Part shown: piece after piece, positions 43,861-52,492 of the stretch
Layout of the letters: each line of letters opens with the position of its first letter
Position numbering within the stretch: the stretch's first letter is position 1
NCBI GenBank assembly: GCA_934129895.1
Contig: CAKOWY010000007.1
Location: 1 to 64,000 of the forward strand
Reading direction: 5' to 3'
Source of the DNA: an uncultured Clostridia bacterium
GTDB taxonomy: Bacteria > Bacillota > Clostridia > TANB77 > CAG-508
Length of the DNA: 64,000 nt
The notes under the pieces: model-generated
Seen by the model: the letters and a program-made list of their open reading frames with translations, nothing else
Told to the model about the DNA's origin: nothing
Databases searched by the model: none
Program-made: the position numbers and the translations under genes

Positions 43861-44490
43861 ATGGAAACAAATTTCAATAAAAAAAATTTTATAGAAAATT
43901 TTAAATCAAGTTGTGATAAAATACAAATAAAAAATTTTGATAAAGGTGAAACAGTTACTAACTATATCGAAAAGCGTAACCAAATCTGCATAATTTTAAA
44001 TGGAGAGGTTGATTTAATAAGGTATGATGTCAATGGTAATAAAACTATTATTGGACGTTTTTCAAATAATGATGTTTTTGGAGAAGTTTTCTACCCAGCA
44101 AATACTAATAATGAACTTTTTGCAGTTGCCAAAAAGAAATCTGAAATTTTATTTTATACTTATGATTCTCTTTTTAATAAATGTAAAAAAAATTGTGAAT
44201 TTCATAAGGAACTTATAAGTTCTCTCGGAGAATTATTTCTTGATGAAATTATAGATTTAAACTTGAGAATAGAACTTTTAACTAAAAGAAATATAAGAGA
44301 AAAACTTTTATCTTATTTTGATATTTTATCAAAGGGTTCTATGGTAAAATCATTTACAATTCCATATAATTATACTGATTTAGCAGATTTTTTAAGTGTA
44401 GATAGAAGTGCTATGATGAGAGAAATTAAACTTTTAATTGATGATGGATTTGTAAAAAAAGATGGGAATAAAATTACTTTACTATACTAA
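43861..44490 (+). CDS. CRP/FNR-family transcriptional regulator
   Basis: A 210-residue regulator with an N-terminal cyclic-nucleotide-type sensor domain (GETVTNYIEKRNQICIILNG, then TIIGRFSNNDVFGEVFY) and a C-terminal winged helix with YTDLADFLSVDRSAMMREIK. No cysteine cluster is seen at the N-terminus, so it is not a classical Fe-S FNR; the effector is unknown. The longer open frame upstream is part of the nrdD shadow. The ATG at 43861 follows TTGGAG by eight bases. It is divergent from nrdD, with which it probably shares an operator. Confidence 0.88.
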   Translation: METNFNKKNFIENFKSSCDKIQIKNFDKGETVTNYIEKRNQICIILNGEVDLIRYDVNGNKTIIGRFSNNDVFGEVFYPANTNNELFAVAKKKSEILFYTYDSLFNKCKKNCEFHKELISSLGELFLDEIIDLNLRIELLTKRNIREKLLSYFDILSKGSMVKSFTIPYNYTDLADFLSVDRSAMMREIKLLIDDGFVKKDGNKITLLY

Positions 44491-44526
44491 AAAAATAAAG
44501 AACGCGCTTTGACGTTCTTTATTTTT
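44491..44526. terminator. Bidirectional terminator between the regulator and the kinase gene
   Basis: A perfect 14-bp stem (44491-44504 with 44513-44526) with an 8-base loop has A-runs and T-runs on its two ends. It overlaps the stop codon of the convergent kinase gene. Confidence 0.9.
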
Positions 44527-45079
44527 GTTTCCATTTTTCATATTCTTCTTCTATCATCTTTGCTACTTCTTCTGGTGTTAAGTTTGTTGTATCAATTACA
44601 AAATCATAATTAGACATATCATCTTTATGTACATGATATAATTTCCAATATCTTTCATTTTCCATTTTAAATCTTTTTTGCATATCTTTTTTTTGTTCTT
44701 CTACTGTTGAAAAACATTCAGTTGATTTTCTTTTGGGGTCATTAAATGCTCTTTTAGCTGCAACATCAATATCAACTTTTAAATATACTTTAAATGATTC
44801 TGGAACAGCATACCATCCTAATCTTGCATCAATAATAAAATTATCATGTGTTTGTGCATATTCAGCTGCACTTTTTTCTATTTGAAGATCTATTTCAGGA
44901 TGTTCTGCAAGAAATGCATTAAAACTTGTTATATCTAATCCCATGTCTTTTGCTAATTTTCTTGCATATTCTCCATTTCTATATATTCCATAATCTAATT
45001 TTTTTATTAAAATTTCTGATATAGTTCCTTTTCCTGCAGCTAAATCACCCGCAAGTGAAATGATATTCTTTTTTTCCAT
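44519..45079 (-). CDS. Cytidylate kinase-like family protein
   Basis: A 186-residue P-loop kinase. Walker A is ISLAGDLAAGKGTISEIL with the GKGT form of the CMP kinase-like (AAA_18) group. NFIIDARLGWYAVPESFKVY (near residue 98) and AKRAFNDPKRKSTEC with basic substrate residues follow. The phosphate acceptor is not decided by sequence. It follows remA and rpoZ, where guanylate kinase usually stands in Firmicutes (remA-gmk-rpoZ). Whether it serves as a nucleoside monophosphate kinase there is unknown. Confidence 0.8.
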   Translation of the reverse strand: MEKKNIISLAGDLAAGKGTISEILIKKLDYGIYRNGEYARKLAKDMGLDITSFNAFLAEHPEIDLQIEKSAAEYAQTHDNFIIDARLGWYAVPESFKVYLKVDIDVAAKRAFNDPKRKSTECFSTVEEQKKDMQKRFKMENERYWKLYHVHKDDMSNYDFVIDTTNLTPEEVAKMIEEEYEKWKQK

Positions 45080-45115
45080 TATAATGTTTTCCTTTCACAA
45101 TTTATCTCTACAATT

Positions 45116-45325
45116 TTATTGTATTATATCTTTTGGTTCAATAATTTCTACTTTTCCTTCTGCTATTTCATTTGCTGCAAGTGTAACTGGTGATTCTTCT
45201 TTTACTTTTGTCTTTACTTCTGCACCATTTGCTATTTGTCTAGCTCTTTTTGAAGTTGCTATTACAAGTTCATATCTATTTCTTGCCTTTTTTAAAAGTT
45301 CTGAAACCGTTGGTTTTACCATCAT
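45116..45325 (-). CDS. rpoZ: RNA polymerase omega subunit
   Basis: The small omega subunit stabilises the beta-prime subunit of RNA polymerase. The 69-residue protein has NRYELVIATSKRARQIANGA, the diagnostic helix, followed by an acidic C-terminus. There are two consecutive start ATGs (45325 and 45322) after a GGAGGAAG site; either could be used. It lies between remA and the kinase-like gene. Confidence 0.92.
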   Translation of the reverse strand: MMVKPTVSELLKKARNRYELVIATSKRARQIANGAEVKTKVKEESPVTLAANEIAEGKVEIIEPKDIIQ

Positions 45326-45348
45326 AATATATCTTCCTCCTTAAAAAT

Positions 45349-45606
45349 TTATTCTTCAGACTGATTATCTACATCTTTATCTGTTCTTGTAGCTATTGTT
45401 TCAGGTTGTATTGCTGATAAAATTATATGACCAGAATCCATTATTAATACTGACCTTGTTCTTCTTCCACAAGTTGCATCTATAGCTGTTTTTGCATCTT
45501 TAGCCTCTTGTACCATTCTCTTTATTGGAGCTGATTCAGGACTTACAACAGCTACTATTTTATTTGCACTAACAATATTCCCAAAACCGATGTTAACTAA
45601 TTGCAT
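45349..45606 (-). CDS. remA: RemA-family regulator (DUF370)
   Basis: RemA is a small DNA-binding protein that activates biofilm matrix and osmoprotection genes in Bacillus. The 85-residue protein shows LVNIGFGNIVSANKIVAVVS, ESAPIKRMVQEAKDAKTAID and TCGRRTRSVLIMDSGHIILS, the nearly invariant family sequence. It starts a run remA-rpoZ-kinase. Its targets in this organism are not known. Confidence 0.93.
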   Translation of the reverse strand: MQLVNIGFGNIVSANKIVAVVSPESAPIKRMVQEAKDAKTAIDATCGRRTRSVLIMDSGHIILSAIQPETIATRTDKDVDNQSEE

Positions 45607-45632
45607 ATTTGATTTCCTTTCTTTTTTATAGT

Positions 45633-46130
45633 TTAATCTTTTGCATTATTTATATTTTTTCTTTTAGTTAATTTCTTTATTGGTTTATCTTTAACAATTT
45701 CTTTTATATCGCTTAAATTATCTAGTTTTTGTTTATTTTCATTTGTATATTTAATTATTATTTTTAATATGTAATATGATATTGCTATACCTATACATAA
45801 TTTTATATATTCTTGTATACCTACATAAAAAACTCTTGTCATATACTGAATTAACAATGTAAATATAGAAACAACAAGTGTTTCAATTCCATGTATTCCT
45901 ATTTTTGTATTTTCTTTTTTGTATGCAATTTCAAAAGTAATTAGTGAAACTATTAATAACACAAAACTTGAAATTTTAAAATATTTTATAAAAAAATTTG
46001 AATCATAGTTAATTTGAATTAAATATAAACTTATAAAATATAGTATAATTAAAATTAAATATATAATATTTAATACTTTTTCTATTATTTTTGAATTTTT
46101 ATCTTTTTTTTCTGGAGTACAACTTTCCAA
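45633..46130 (-). CDS. Hypothetical membrane protein, four helices
   Basis: A 165-residue protein of unknown family with four hydrophobic segments (about residues 18-40, 48-68, 80-98 and 108-128) and a basic, Lys/Asn-rich C-terminal tail. It appears to start at TTG (46130), seven bases after AGAGGA, with no ATG in a good position. It lies between rsmE and remA. AT-rich codon use matches the core genes. No function can be read. Confidence 0.7.
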   Translation of the reverse strand: MESCTPEKKDKNSKIIEKVLNIIYLILIILYFISLYLIQINYDSNFFIKYFKISSFVLLIVSLITFEIAYKKENTKIGIHGIETLVVSIFTLLIQYMTRVFYVGIQEYIKLCIGIAISYYILKIIIKYTNENKQKLDNLSDIKEIVKDKPIKKLTKRKNINNAKD

Positions 46131-46227
46131 TTAATATTCCTCTTTCATTTTTTGTTTACATATTGAATATTTTACCATTTTTTTTAGTATTTATCAAGTA
46201 TTTTATATTATTTTTCTTTATTTGTAT

Positions 46228-46980
46228 TTAATTTAAAGAAAATTCATACATTAATATACTTAACAAATTTAATGCTACTGTTTCTGTACGCAAAATTCTT
46301 TTTCCTAATGTTACTACTTTTGCACCAGCATTTTTCAATTGAATTATTTCATTTTCTTCAAATCCACCTTCTGGTCCAATAACAACTCCTATTTTTAGAT
46401 CTTCTTTTTTTTCTGAATTTTTTATTCTCTTTAATTCTGCTTTTATTGTATTTTCTTTTTCATTCTCATAAGCAACAATTATTACATCATAATCTTTTAC
46501 GATATTATCTATTTCTTTAATATCTATTATTGGCTTTACTTGAGGAATATAGTTTCTTCCACATTGTTTTGATGCACTTTCTGCAATTTTATTCCATCTT
46601 TCTATTTTCTTGTTTTCATCTTTTTTATCAATCTTTACTACACATCTTTTCATACAAGTTGGAATTATAGCATTTGCACCTAATTCAACTGATTTTTGAA
46701 TTATTAATTCCATCTTATCTGATTTAGGTAATCCTTGAAATATATCAACTTTTATATTTTCACTTACATCATCCAATACAGATATTATTTGAGTAGTTAT
46801 GCTTTGTTCATCTATCTTTTCTATTTCACATTTATATGAGGTTTCAGTATCTTGATCACATATTTCTATGTCATCTCCTATTTGTTTTCTTAAAACGTTT
46901 TTTATATGTTTTATATCTTCACCACATATAATTATTTTATTATCATTTATTTGACTATTTTTTACAAAAAATCGTGGCAT
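46228..46980 (-). CDS. rsmE: 16S rRNA m3U1498 methyltransferase
   Basis: RsmE methylates N3 of U1498 in 16S rRNA. The 250-residue protein starts MPRFFVKNSQ (ATG 46980, eight bases after AGGAG); the longer frame upstream has no site. A PUA-like N-terminal domain (KHIKNVLRKQIGDDIEICD) is followed by the SPOUT domain with the trefoil-knot motif GVVIGPEGGFEENEI and GKRILRTETVALNLLSIL. It follows rfbB by 55 bases. Confidence 0.93.
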   Translation of the reverse strand: MPRFFVKNSQINDNKIIICGEDIKHIKNVLRKQIGDDIEICDQDTETSYKCEIEKIDEQSITTQIISVLDDVSENIKVDIFQGLPKSDKMELIIQKSVELGANAIIPTCMKRCVVKIDKKDENKKIERWNKIAESASKQCGRNYIPQVKPIIDIKEIDNIVKDYDVIIVAYENEKENTIKAELKRIKNSEKKEDLKIGVVIGPEGGFEENEIIQLKNAGAKVVTLGKRILRTETVALNLLSILMYEFSLN

Positions 46981-47035
46981 TTTCTCATCTCCTAATAAAG
47001 AAAGCTCCATATTTCATGAAGCCCTCTATTTTCTA

Positions 47036-48001
47036 TTATTTTAACCATTCTGGATTTGCAATATACCAATCTATTGTTTTTACAATTCCATCTTCAAATT
47101 TTGTTTCTGGTTCCCATCCAAGTTCTGCTTTTATTTTACTTGGATCTATTGCATATCTGTAATCATGACCTTTTCTATCTTCTACATATTGAATTAAGTC
47201 TTCTGATTTTCCTAATCTTTTTAATATAAGTTTTACAATATCTATATTTCTCTTTTCATTGTGTCCACCTATATTATATCTCTCACCAGCAACACCTTTA
47301 TGAAATACCATATCTATTGCTTTACAATGATCTTCTACATATAACCAATCTCTTATATTTTTTCCTGTACCATAAACTGGTAGTTTTTCATTATTCATTG
47401 CAAGTTTAATCATGTGTGGAATTAATTTTTCATTATGTTGATATGGTCCATAGTTATTTGAACAGTTTGTTACATTTACATTCATTTTATATGTTGTATG
47501 ATATGCAAATGCAATTAAGTCTGAACTTGCTTTTGATGCTGAATATGGGCTACTTGGTTGTATTGGTGATTTTTCTGTAAAATATCCATCTTCTCCTAAT
47601 GCACCATATACTTCATCTGTTGATATATGTACAAATTTATTTTCTGAACCTTCTCCCCATTTTTGTTTTGCTGTTTCTAATAATGTATGTGTTCCAATAA
47701 CATTTGTATGTGTAAATACAAATGGATTTTTTATACTATTGTCTACATGTGATTCAGCAGCAAAATGTATTACACCATTTATATCATATTTATCAAATAT
47801 TTCTTTCATTTTTTCAAAATCACATATATCTGCTTTTTCAAATGATATTTTATCTTTTACTTTATCTAAATTTGCCATGTTTCCAGCATAAGTTAATTTA
47901 TCTACTACAACTACTTTATAATCTGGATGTTTATTTACAAAATATTCTACAAAATTTGCTCCTATAAATCCTGCTGCACCTGTTACTAATATATTTTTCA
48001 T
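47036..48001 (-). CDS. rfbB: dTDP-glucose 4,6-dehydratase
   Basis: Second step of dTDP-L-rhamnose synthesis. The 321-residue SDR enzyme has the NAD-binding GAAGFIGANFVEYFV, the STDEVYGALGEDGYF motif and the catalytic YSASKASSDLIAFAY (YxxxK), with NCSNNYGPYQHNEKLIP downstream. It is the last gene of the rfbD-rfbA-rfbC-rfbB run, two bases after rfbC. Confidence 0.96.
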   Translation of the reverse strand: MKNILVTGAAGFIGANFVEYFVNKHPDYKVVVVDKLTYAGNMANLDKVKDKISFEKADICDFEKMKEIFDKYDINGVIHFAAESHVDNSIKNPFVFTHTNVIGTHTLLETAKQKWGEGSENKFVHISTDEVYGALGEDGYFTEKSPIQPSSPYSASKASSDLIAFAYHTTYKMNVNVTNCSNNYGPYQHNEKLIPHMIKLAMNNEKLPVYGTGKNIRDWLYVEDHCKAIDMVFHKGVAGERYNIGGHNEKRNIDIVKLILKRLGKSEDLIQYVEDRKGHDYRYAIDPSKIKAELGWEPETKFEDGIVKTIDWYIANPEWLK

Positions 48002-48003
48002 AA

Positions 48004-48594
48004 TTAATTTTCTCCTTTTATATTCTTAAATAAGTCTGTTTGTTTTAATTCTTTTAAAGAAGGCCATTTTGCATCTTTTTCTGATGTTATTAAATCTTCT
48101 TTCTTTAAATCTCCCATTGGCCATTCAACTCCAACATCTGGATCATCAAATTTTAATCCACCTTCAGCTTCATGATTATATATATCATCACATTTATATG
48201 TAAATTCTGCTTCATCTGATAATACCAAAAATCCATGTGCAAATCCTTTTGGTATCATAAACATTTTTTTATTTTCTTCTGTTAATATAACACCTTCCCA
48301 TTTTCCATAAGTTTTACTTCCAGGTCTTAAATCAACAGCAACATCAAATACCTCACCTTTTATACATCTAACAAGTTTAGCTTGTGTATTTTCCTTTTGA
48401 AAATGTAGTCCTCTTAAAACACCTTTTTTTGATTTTGACTGATTGTCTTGAACAAAATCATAGTTTAATCCAATTTCTTCAAAATCTTTTTTGCTATATG
48501 TTTCCATAAAGTATCCTCTATTATCTCCAAATACTGTTGGTTCTATAATATATACTCCATCTATTGATGTTTCAATTTTTTTGAATTTTCCCAT
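48004..48594 (-). CDS. rfbC: dTDP-4-dehydrorhamnose 3,5-epimerase
   Basis: Third enzyme of the dTDP-rhamnose pathway. The 196-residue cupin has GVLRGLHFQKENTQAKLVRC with the catalytic His, and MFMIPKGFAHGFLVLSDEAE and FTYKCDDIYNHEAEGG. The ATG at 48594 is preceded by an in-frame TAG nine bases upstream, so the start is fixed. The only ribosome binding site is about 30 bases upstream, separated from the ATG by a hairpin (48605-48627). See the separate feature. Confidence 0.95.
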   Translation of the reverse strand: MGKFKKIETSIDGVYIIEPTVFGDNRGYFMETYSKKDFEEIGLNYDFVQDNQSKSKKGVLRGLHFQKENTQAKLVRCIKGEVFDVAVDLRPGSKTYGKWEGVILTEENKKMFMIPKGFAHGFLVLSDEAEFTYKCDDIYNHEAEGGLKFDDPDVGVEWPMGDLKKEDLITSEKDAKWPSLKELKQTDLFKNIKGEN

Positions 48595-48604
48595 ATTATA
48601 CTAA

Positions 48605-48636
48605 ATATCTAATTTTTAGTTAGATATCTCTCCTTT
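48605..48636 (-). promoter_or_regulatory. Ribosome binding site and hairpin bridging to the rfbC start
   Basis: AAAGGAGAG (minus strand, 48636-48628) is followed by a perfect 8-bp hairpin (48627-48620 with 48612-48605, 7-base loop) and then ten bases to the ATG at 48594. Linear spacing would be too long; folding would bring the site to about 12 bases from the start. Folding-assisted initiation is an inference. Confidence 0.6.
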
Positions 48637-48658
48637 CTTTTGAATTAAATATATTTTA

Positions 48659-49549
48659 TTATTCTTCACCAAATACATTATCTGCTACATCTTTTAGATA
48701 TTTTCCATAGTCTGTTTTCATATATTTTTTAGCTAATTCTGATAATTCACTAGAGTCTATCCAACCTTTATCAAATGCTATTTCTTCTGGACAACATATT
48801 TGTAGACCTTGTCTTTTTTGAATTGTTTGAACAAAACTTGCTGTTTCTATTAAAGCATCATGTGTTCCTGTATCAAACCATGTCATTCCTCTTCCTAATT
48901 TTTCAACTTTTAATTGTCCTTTTTTCATATATTCTTCATTTATTGATGTTATTTCTAATTCTCCTCTTGCAGATGGTTTTACATTTTTAGCAATTTCTAT
49001 TACTTCATTTGTATAGAAATACAATCCTGGCACAGCATAATTTGATTTTGGATTAGCTGGCTTTTCTTCTATTGAAACAGCTTTTCCTTTTTCATCAATT
49101 TCTACTACTCCATAAGCTCTTGGGTCTTTTACATAATATCCAAATATTGTTGCTTCATTTTCTCTTTCATTTGCTTCTTTTAATTTTTGTGATAGATGTT
49201 CTCCATAAAACATATTATCTCCTAATATCATTGCAACATTATCTTGTCCTATAAAGTCTTCCCCAATAATAAATGCTTCTGCTAAACCATTTGGTTTTTC
49301 TTGAACTTTATATTCAAATTTCATTCCCCATTGACTTCCGTCTCCAAGTAAACTTTTAAATGTTTCTAAGTCTCTTGGTGTTGTTATTATTAAAACTTCT
49401 CTTATATCTGCTTGCATTAATATTGATAATGGATAATAAATCATTGGTTTATCATATACTGGCATTATTTGCTTTGATATTGCAAGTGTTAATGGATATA
49501 ATCTTGTTCCACTTCCTCCTGCTAATATAATTCCTTTTCTATTTTTCAT
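48659..49549 (-). CDS. rfbA: Glucose-1-phosphate thymidylyltransferase
   Basis: First committed enzyme of dTDP-rhamnose synthesis. The 296-residue protein has GIILAGGSGTRLYPLTLAIS, QIMPVYDKPMIYYPLSIL, MILGDNMFYGEHLS and GRGMTWFDTGTHDALIE. It follows rfbD by 15 bases. Rhamnose made from this pathway would serve cell-wall or spore polysaccharides; no glycosyltransferase is adjacent in the window. Confidence 0.97.
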   Translation of the reverse strand: MKNRKGIILAGGSGTRLYPLTLAISKQIMPVYDKPMIYYPLSILMQADIREVLIITTPRDLETFKSLLGDGSQWGMKFEYKVQEKPNGLAEAFIIGEDFIGQDNVAMILGDNMFYGEHLSQKLKEANERENEATIFGYYVKDPRAYGVVEIDEKGKAVSIEEKPANPKSNYAVPGLYFYTNEVIEIAKNVKPSARGELEITSINEEYMKKGQLKVEKLGRGMTWFDTGTHDALIETASFVQTIQKRQGLQICCPEEIAFDKGWIDSSELSELAKKYMKTDYGKYLKDVADNVFGEE

Positions 49550-49564
49550 AATACTCCATCCTTT

Positions 49565-50437
49565 CTATTGCTCTAATCTTTTGGCTTCTTCTAAGTATCT
49601 TTTTAATCCATCTTTCCACTCTGGTACTTTTATTCCAGTTGCTTCAAGTTTGGCTTTTGACATTTGTGAATTAAATGGTCTTTTGGCTTGTGTAACTTTC
49701 ATCATTTCTATATATTGTTCTGTTGTTACAGGGTTTACTTTACATGTAATTCCTTGTTCTGCTAATATTTCTTTTGTAAAGTCATACCATGTTGTATATC
49801 CTTCATTTGTAGCATTATATATTCCATAAGGTATTTTTTTATATATTGCTTGATATATTATTTCTGTTAAATCTTTTGCGTAAGTTGGACTTCCGTGTTG
49901 ATCTGATACTACATTTATTTCATCTCTTGTTGATCCTAATTTTGTCATTGTTTTTACAAAATTATTTCCTCCAACTCCATATAACCATGCTGTTCTAAAA
50001 ATGTAGTATTCATCCATATTTGATGTTATTCCTTCTTCACCATGTAATTTTGTTTTTCCATAAGCTGTTACTGGATGTTTTTCATCATCTTCTTTATAAT
50101 CTTTTGATATATCTAAATTTCCACCAAATACATAATCTGTAGATATATGAACTAATTTTGCTCCTGCATTTTTAGCTACTTTAGCTAAATTTGTTGGTCC
50201 ATCTCCATTTATTCTGTCTGCTAAATCATAGTTTTCTTCTGCTTTATCTACAGCTGTATATGCTGCACAATTTATTATATATTCTGGTTTTGTATTTTCT
50301 ACATATTCCATAACTGCTTTTTCATTTGTTATATCTAATTCTGATACATCTGTTGCTATTACTTCATTTCCATCTGCAAATTTTTCTTTTACTTCTTTTG
50401 CTAACATTCCGTTAGCTCCTGTTACTAATATTTTCAT
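49565..50437 (-). CDS. rfbD: dTDP-4-dehydrorhamnose reductase
   Basis: Last enzyme of the pathway, reducing the keto sugar to dTDP-L-rhamnose. The 290-residue protein begins MKILVTGANGMLAKEVKE and has VHISTDYVFGGNLDIS, YGKTKLHGEEGI (YxxxK) and IYNATNEGYTTWYDFTKE. The start at ATG 50437 follows a TGGAGG site; the 27 extra residues upstream of it in the open frame have no site. It is the first gene of the rfb run, after a good promoter at 50475-50503. Confidence 0.96.
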   Translation of the reverse strand: MKILVTGANGMLAKEVKEKFADGNEVIATDVSELDITNEKAVMEYVENTKPEYIINCAAYTAVDKAEENYDLADRINGDGPTNLAKVAKNAGAKLVHISTDYVFGGNLDISKDYKEDDEKHPVTAYGKTKLHGEEGITSNMDEYYIFRTAWLYGVGGNNFVKTMTKLGSTRDEINVVSDQHGSPTYAKDLTEIIYQAIYKKIPYGIYNATNEGYTTWYDFTKEILAEQGITCKVNPVTTEQYIEMMKVTQAKRPFNSQMSKAKLEATGIKVPEWKDGLKRYLEEAKRLEQ

Positions 50438-50474
50438 TTGAAACCTCCATTTATTGAGTTTAAATTTCGTGATT

Positions 50475-50503
50475 ATGATATCACAAATAGAAAAAAAGTA
50501 CAA
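50475..50503 (-). promoter_or_regulatory. Promoter of the rfbDACB run
   Basis: On the minus strand TTGTAC (50503-50498), 17-base spacer, TATCAT (50480-50475), about 40 bases before the rfbD start. It lies just past the spoIIQ terminator. Confidence 0.6.
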
Positions 50504-50560
50504 GTAATTATTACACATTACTAGGATAAATTTATAATATTTTAATAATTTATTAAAAAC

Positions 50561-50583
50561 AAAAAAGTCGCTGTTATAGCGAC
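50561..50583 (-). terminator. Terminator after spoIIQ
   Basis: A GC-rich 6-bp stem (50578-50583 with 50567-50572) with a 5-base loop, followed on the minus strand by TTTTTT. It ends the spoIIA-spoIID-spoIIQ run and insulates the rfb genes. Confidence 0.88.
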
Positions 50584-50595
50584 CTATTATATTTT

Positions 50596-51384
50596 TTATT
50601 TCAAATAAATACTTGGATTTAAATATTTACCATCCTGTAAAATTTCAAAATGTAAATGGCTATCTAAATTGCTTTCAAATGCTGCTGTATTTCCAGCTGT
50701 TCCTATTGTTTGGCCTTGTTTAACTTCTTCTCCTTCAACAACAAACTCTGCAGTCAAAAGATTTGAATAAACTGTCTCATAGCCATCATCATGAGTCATT
50801 ACAATTGTTAATCCATATCTCGGATCATTTAAAATTGATGTTATAATTCCATCGGCTGAAGCTTTTATTATACTTGTTTTATCAGCCTTTATGTCAATTC
50901 CTGTATGTGTAATCCATTCTTTTAATGTTTCTGAATAAATTAAATTTTCTTGTGCAAATTCTGTTATTATTTCTCCATCTGTTGGTTTTATGAAAGATAT
51001 TGGTTCTTTTTCTTCTTTAACTTCTGGTTGTTTTTCAGTTTCTTCTGGTTCAGTTATTTTACTATCTTTTTCATCTTTCTTCTCTGTTGAATTTGGCTTT
51101 TCAACAATTATATTTGTTTCTTCTGGCTGAACTACTTCTTGCTCTTCTGGTTTATTTTCCTGTTCTTCTATAGTTTTTCCTATACCAGAACTTACATCTT
51201 CTATTTCTTGTGATTTTAAATTGTTTTCATCTGAACCTTTTTCTGTATTTTCACTAATCTCTTGATTTGTCCCTGTTTTCATATACATTGATATCCCAAC
51301 AGATATAGCTATAATTAAAAATACTGCCGTTACAACATATATAATTATATTTTCATTATTTTTAAAAAAACTTTTTTTCTTCAT
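50596..51384 (-). CDS. spoIIQ: SpoIIQ-like M23 peptidase, forespore side of the channel
   Basis: SpoIIQ is a forespore membrane protein that meets SpoIIIAH across the intermembrane space. The 262-residue protein has a transmembrane helix (residues 13-32), a long acidic Glu/Pro/Lys-rich linker, and a LytM/M23 domain (from about residue 130). The zinc ligands HTGIDI and HLHFEI are both intact, unlike in B. subtilis SpoIIQ, which is an inactive peptidase. The adjacent spoIID and the SpoIIIA operon in this window support the call. It could be an active endopeptidase. Confidence 0.85.
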   Translation of the reverse strand: MKKKSFFKNNENIIIYVVTAVFLIIAISVGISMYMKTGTNQEISENTEKGSDENNLKSQEIEDVSSGIGKTIEEQENKPEEQEVVQPEETNIIVEKPNSTEKKDEKDSKITEPEETEKQPEVKEEKEPISFIKPTDGEIITEFAQENLIYSETLKEWITHTGIDIKADKTSIIKASADGIITSILNDPRYGLTIVMTHDDGYETVYSNLLTAEFVVEGEEVKQGQTIGTAGNTAAFESNLDSHLHFEILQDGKYLNPSIYLK

Positions 51385-51458
51385 AAATTTCCTCCTTAAT
51401 ACTTTGCTATTACAAGTATTTACTTTTTTTCAAAGATTATTCAATTTAAGGAAATTTA

Positions 51459-52475
51459 TTATTTTATTTCCACTCCTGTATAAAAATGCTTAATTATTTC
51501 TTCATAACTTGCACCACTTTTTGCCATACTATCAGCACCAGTTTGGCTCATTCCAACTCCATGTCCATATCCTATTACACTAAATTTTATACTATCTGCT
51601 TCTATTGTTATTGTAAAATTAGTTGATTTTAATCCTAATATACTTCTTGCTTCTGTTCCAGCAATTTCTTTATTTCCAATTTTTATCGTTTTTACTCTAT
51701 TACTTGATGTGAATTCTAAAATTTTAATACTATTTTCTGCATTAAAATCTATTTCAAAATCAGAATATTTTTCTCTCATTTTCTTTATTAATTCTTCTTT
51801 TGATAATACTACTTCTGAACTATATTGATTATATCCATCTTCTCCTACTGTTTCTACAGATTTTAAATATGGATAATCTATTTCTCCCCAAATATTTAGT
51901 GATGTTTCTGTTATTCCTCCACTATTAGAATGGAAAAATGCATTTATTGGCTTACCATCATAAACAATTATTTTACCAGTTGTTTCATTTACACATTTCA
52001 CAATCTTTTCCCAATTGCTTTCAGCTTCATTTGCATTCCATCTTGCCATTCTGTCTTCTTTACTAATCCACGCTTGGCAACAAGTATAATCATCACAAAC
52101 ATCTGCATTTTCATGTTTGTTGGAATTATTCATTGCTTGATATATTGTATAAGTTCTTGCTACTATTGCTTGAGCTTTTAATGCTTCTATTTCATAATTA
52201 GCAGGCATTTCGGCTGAAACAACACCATATAAATATTCATCCATATCCATTTCTACTATTTCACCTGTTTTTACATGCAATAGCTTTATTTTTTGATATT
52301 TCAAATATTCTTCACTCATTTCTTCTATACTAGTATTATTATCTTTTTCATCATAAGATTTAATTTGAGAATTTACATCTATTTCATTTTTGTTTTTTAA
52401 TACTATAGTACACATAGCAGGAATTATAAAAAAAATTAATGTAAAACTACATAAAAATATCAAAAAATTTTTCAT
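51459..52475 (-). CDS. spoIID: Stage II sporulation protein D
   Basis: SpoIID is the lytic transglycosylase of the engulfment machinery, acting with SpoIIP and SpoIIM. The 338-residue protein has an N-terminal membrane anchor (residues 4-24), MDEYLYGVVSAEMPANYEIE with the catalytic Glu, AQAIVARTYT, and a C-terminal GYGHGVGMSQTGADSMAKSG, all family landmarks. It stands directly behind sigF and before the SpoIIQ-like gene. Neither spoIIP nor spoIIM is in the window. Confidence 0.94.
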   Translation of the reverse strand: MKNFLIFLCSFTLIFFIIPAMCTIVLKNKNEIDVNSQIKSYDEKDNNTSIEEMSEEYLKYQKIKLLHVKTGEIVEMDMDEYLYGVVSAEMPANYEIEALKAQAIVARTYTIYQAMNNSNKHENADVCDDYTCCQAWISKEDRMARWNANEAESNWEKIVKCVNETTGKIIVYDGKPINAFFHSNSGGITETSLNIWGEIDYPYLKSVETVGEDGYNQYSSEVVLSKEELIKKMREKYSDFEIDFNAENSIKILEFTSSNRVKTIKIGNKEIAGTEARSILGLKSTNFTITIEADSIKFSVIGYGHGVGMSQTGADSMAKSGASYEEIIKHFYTGVEIK

Positions 52476-52492
52476 ACTTAATTTTATCCTTT

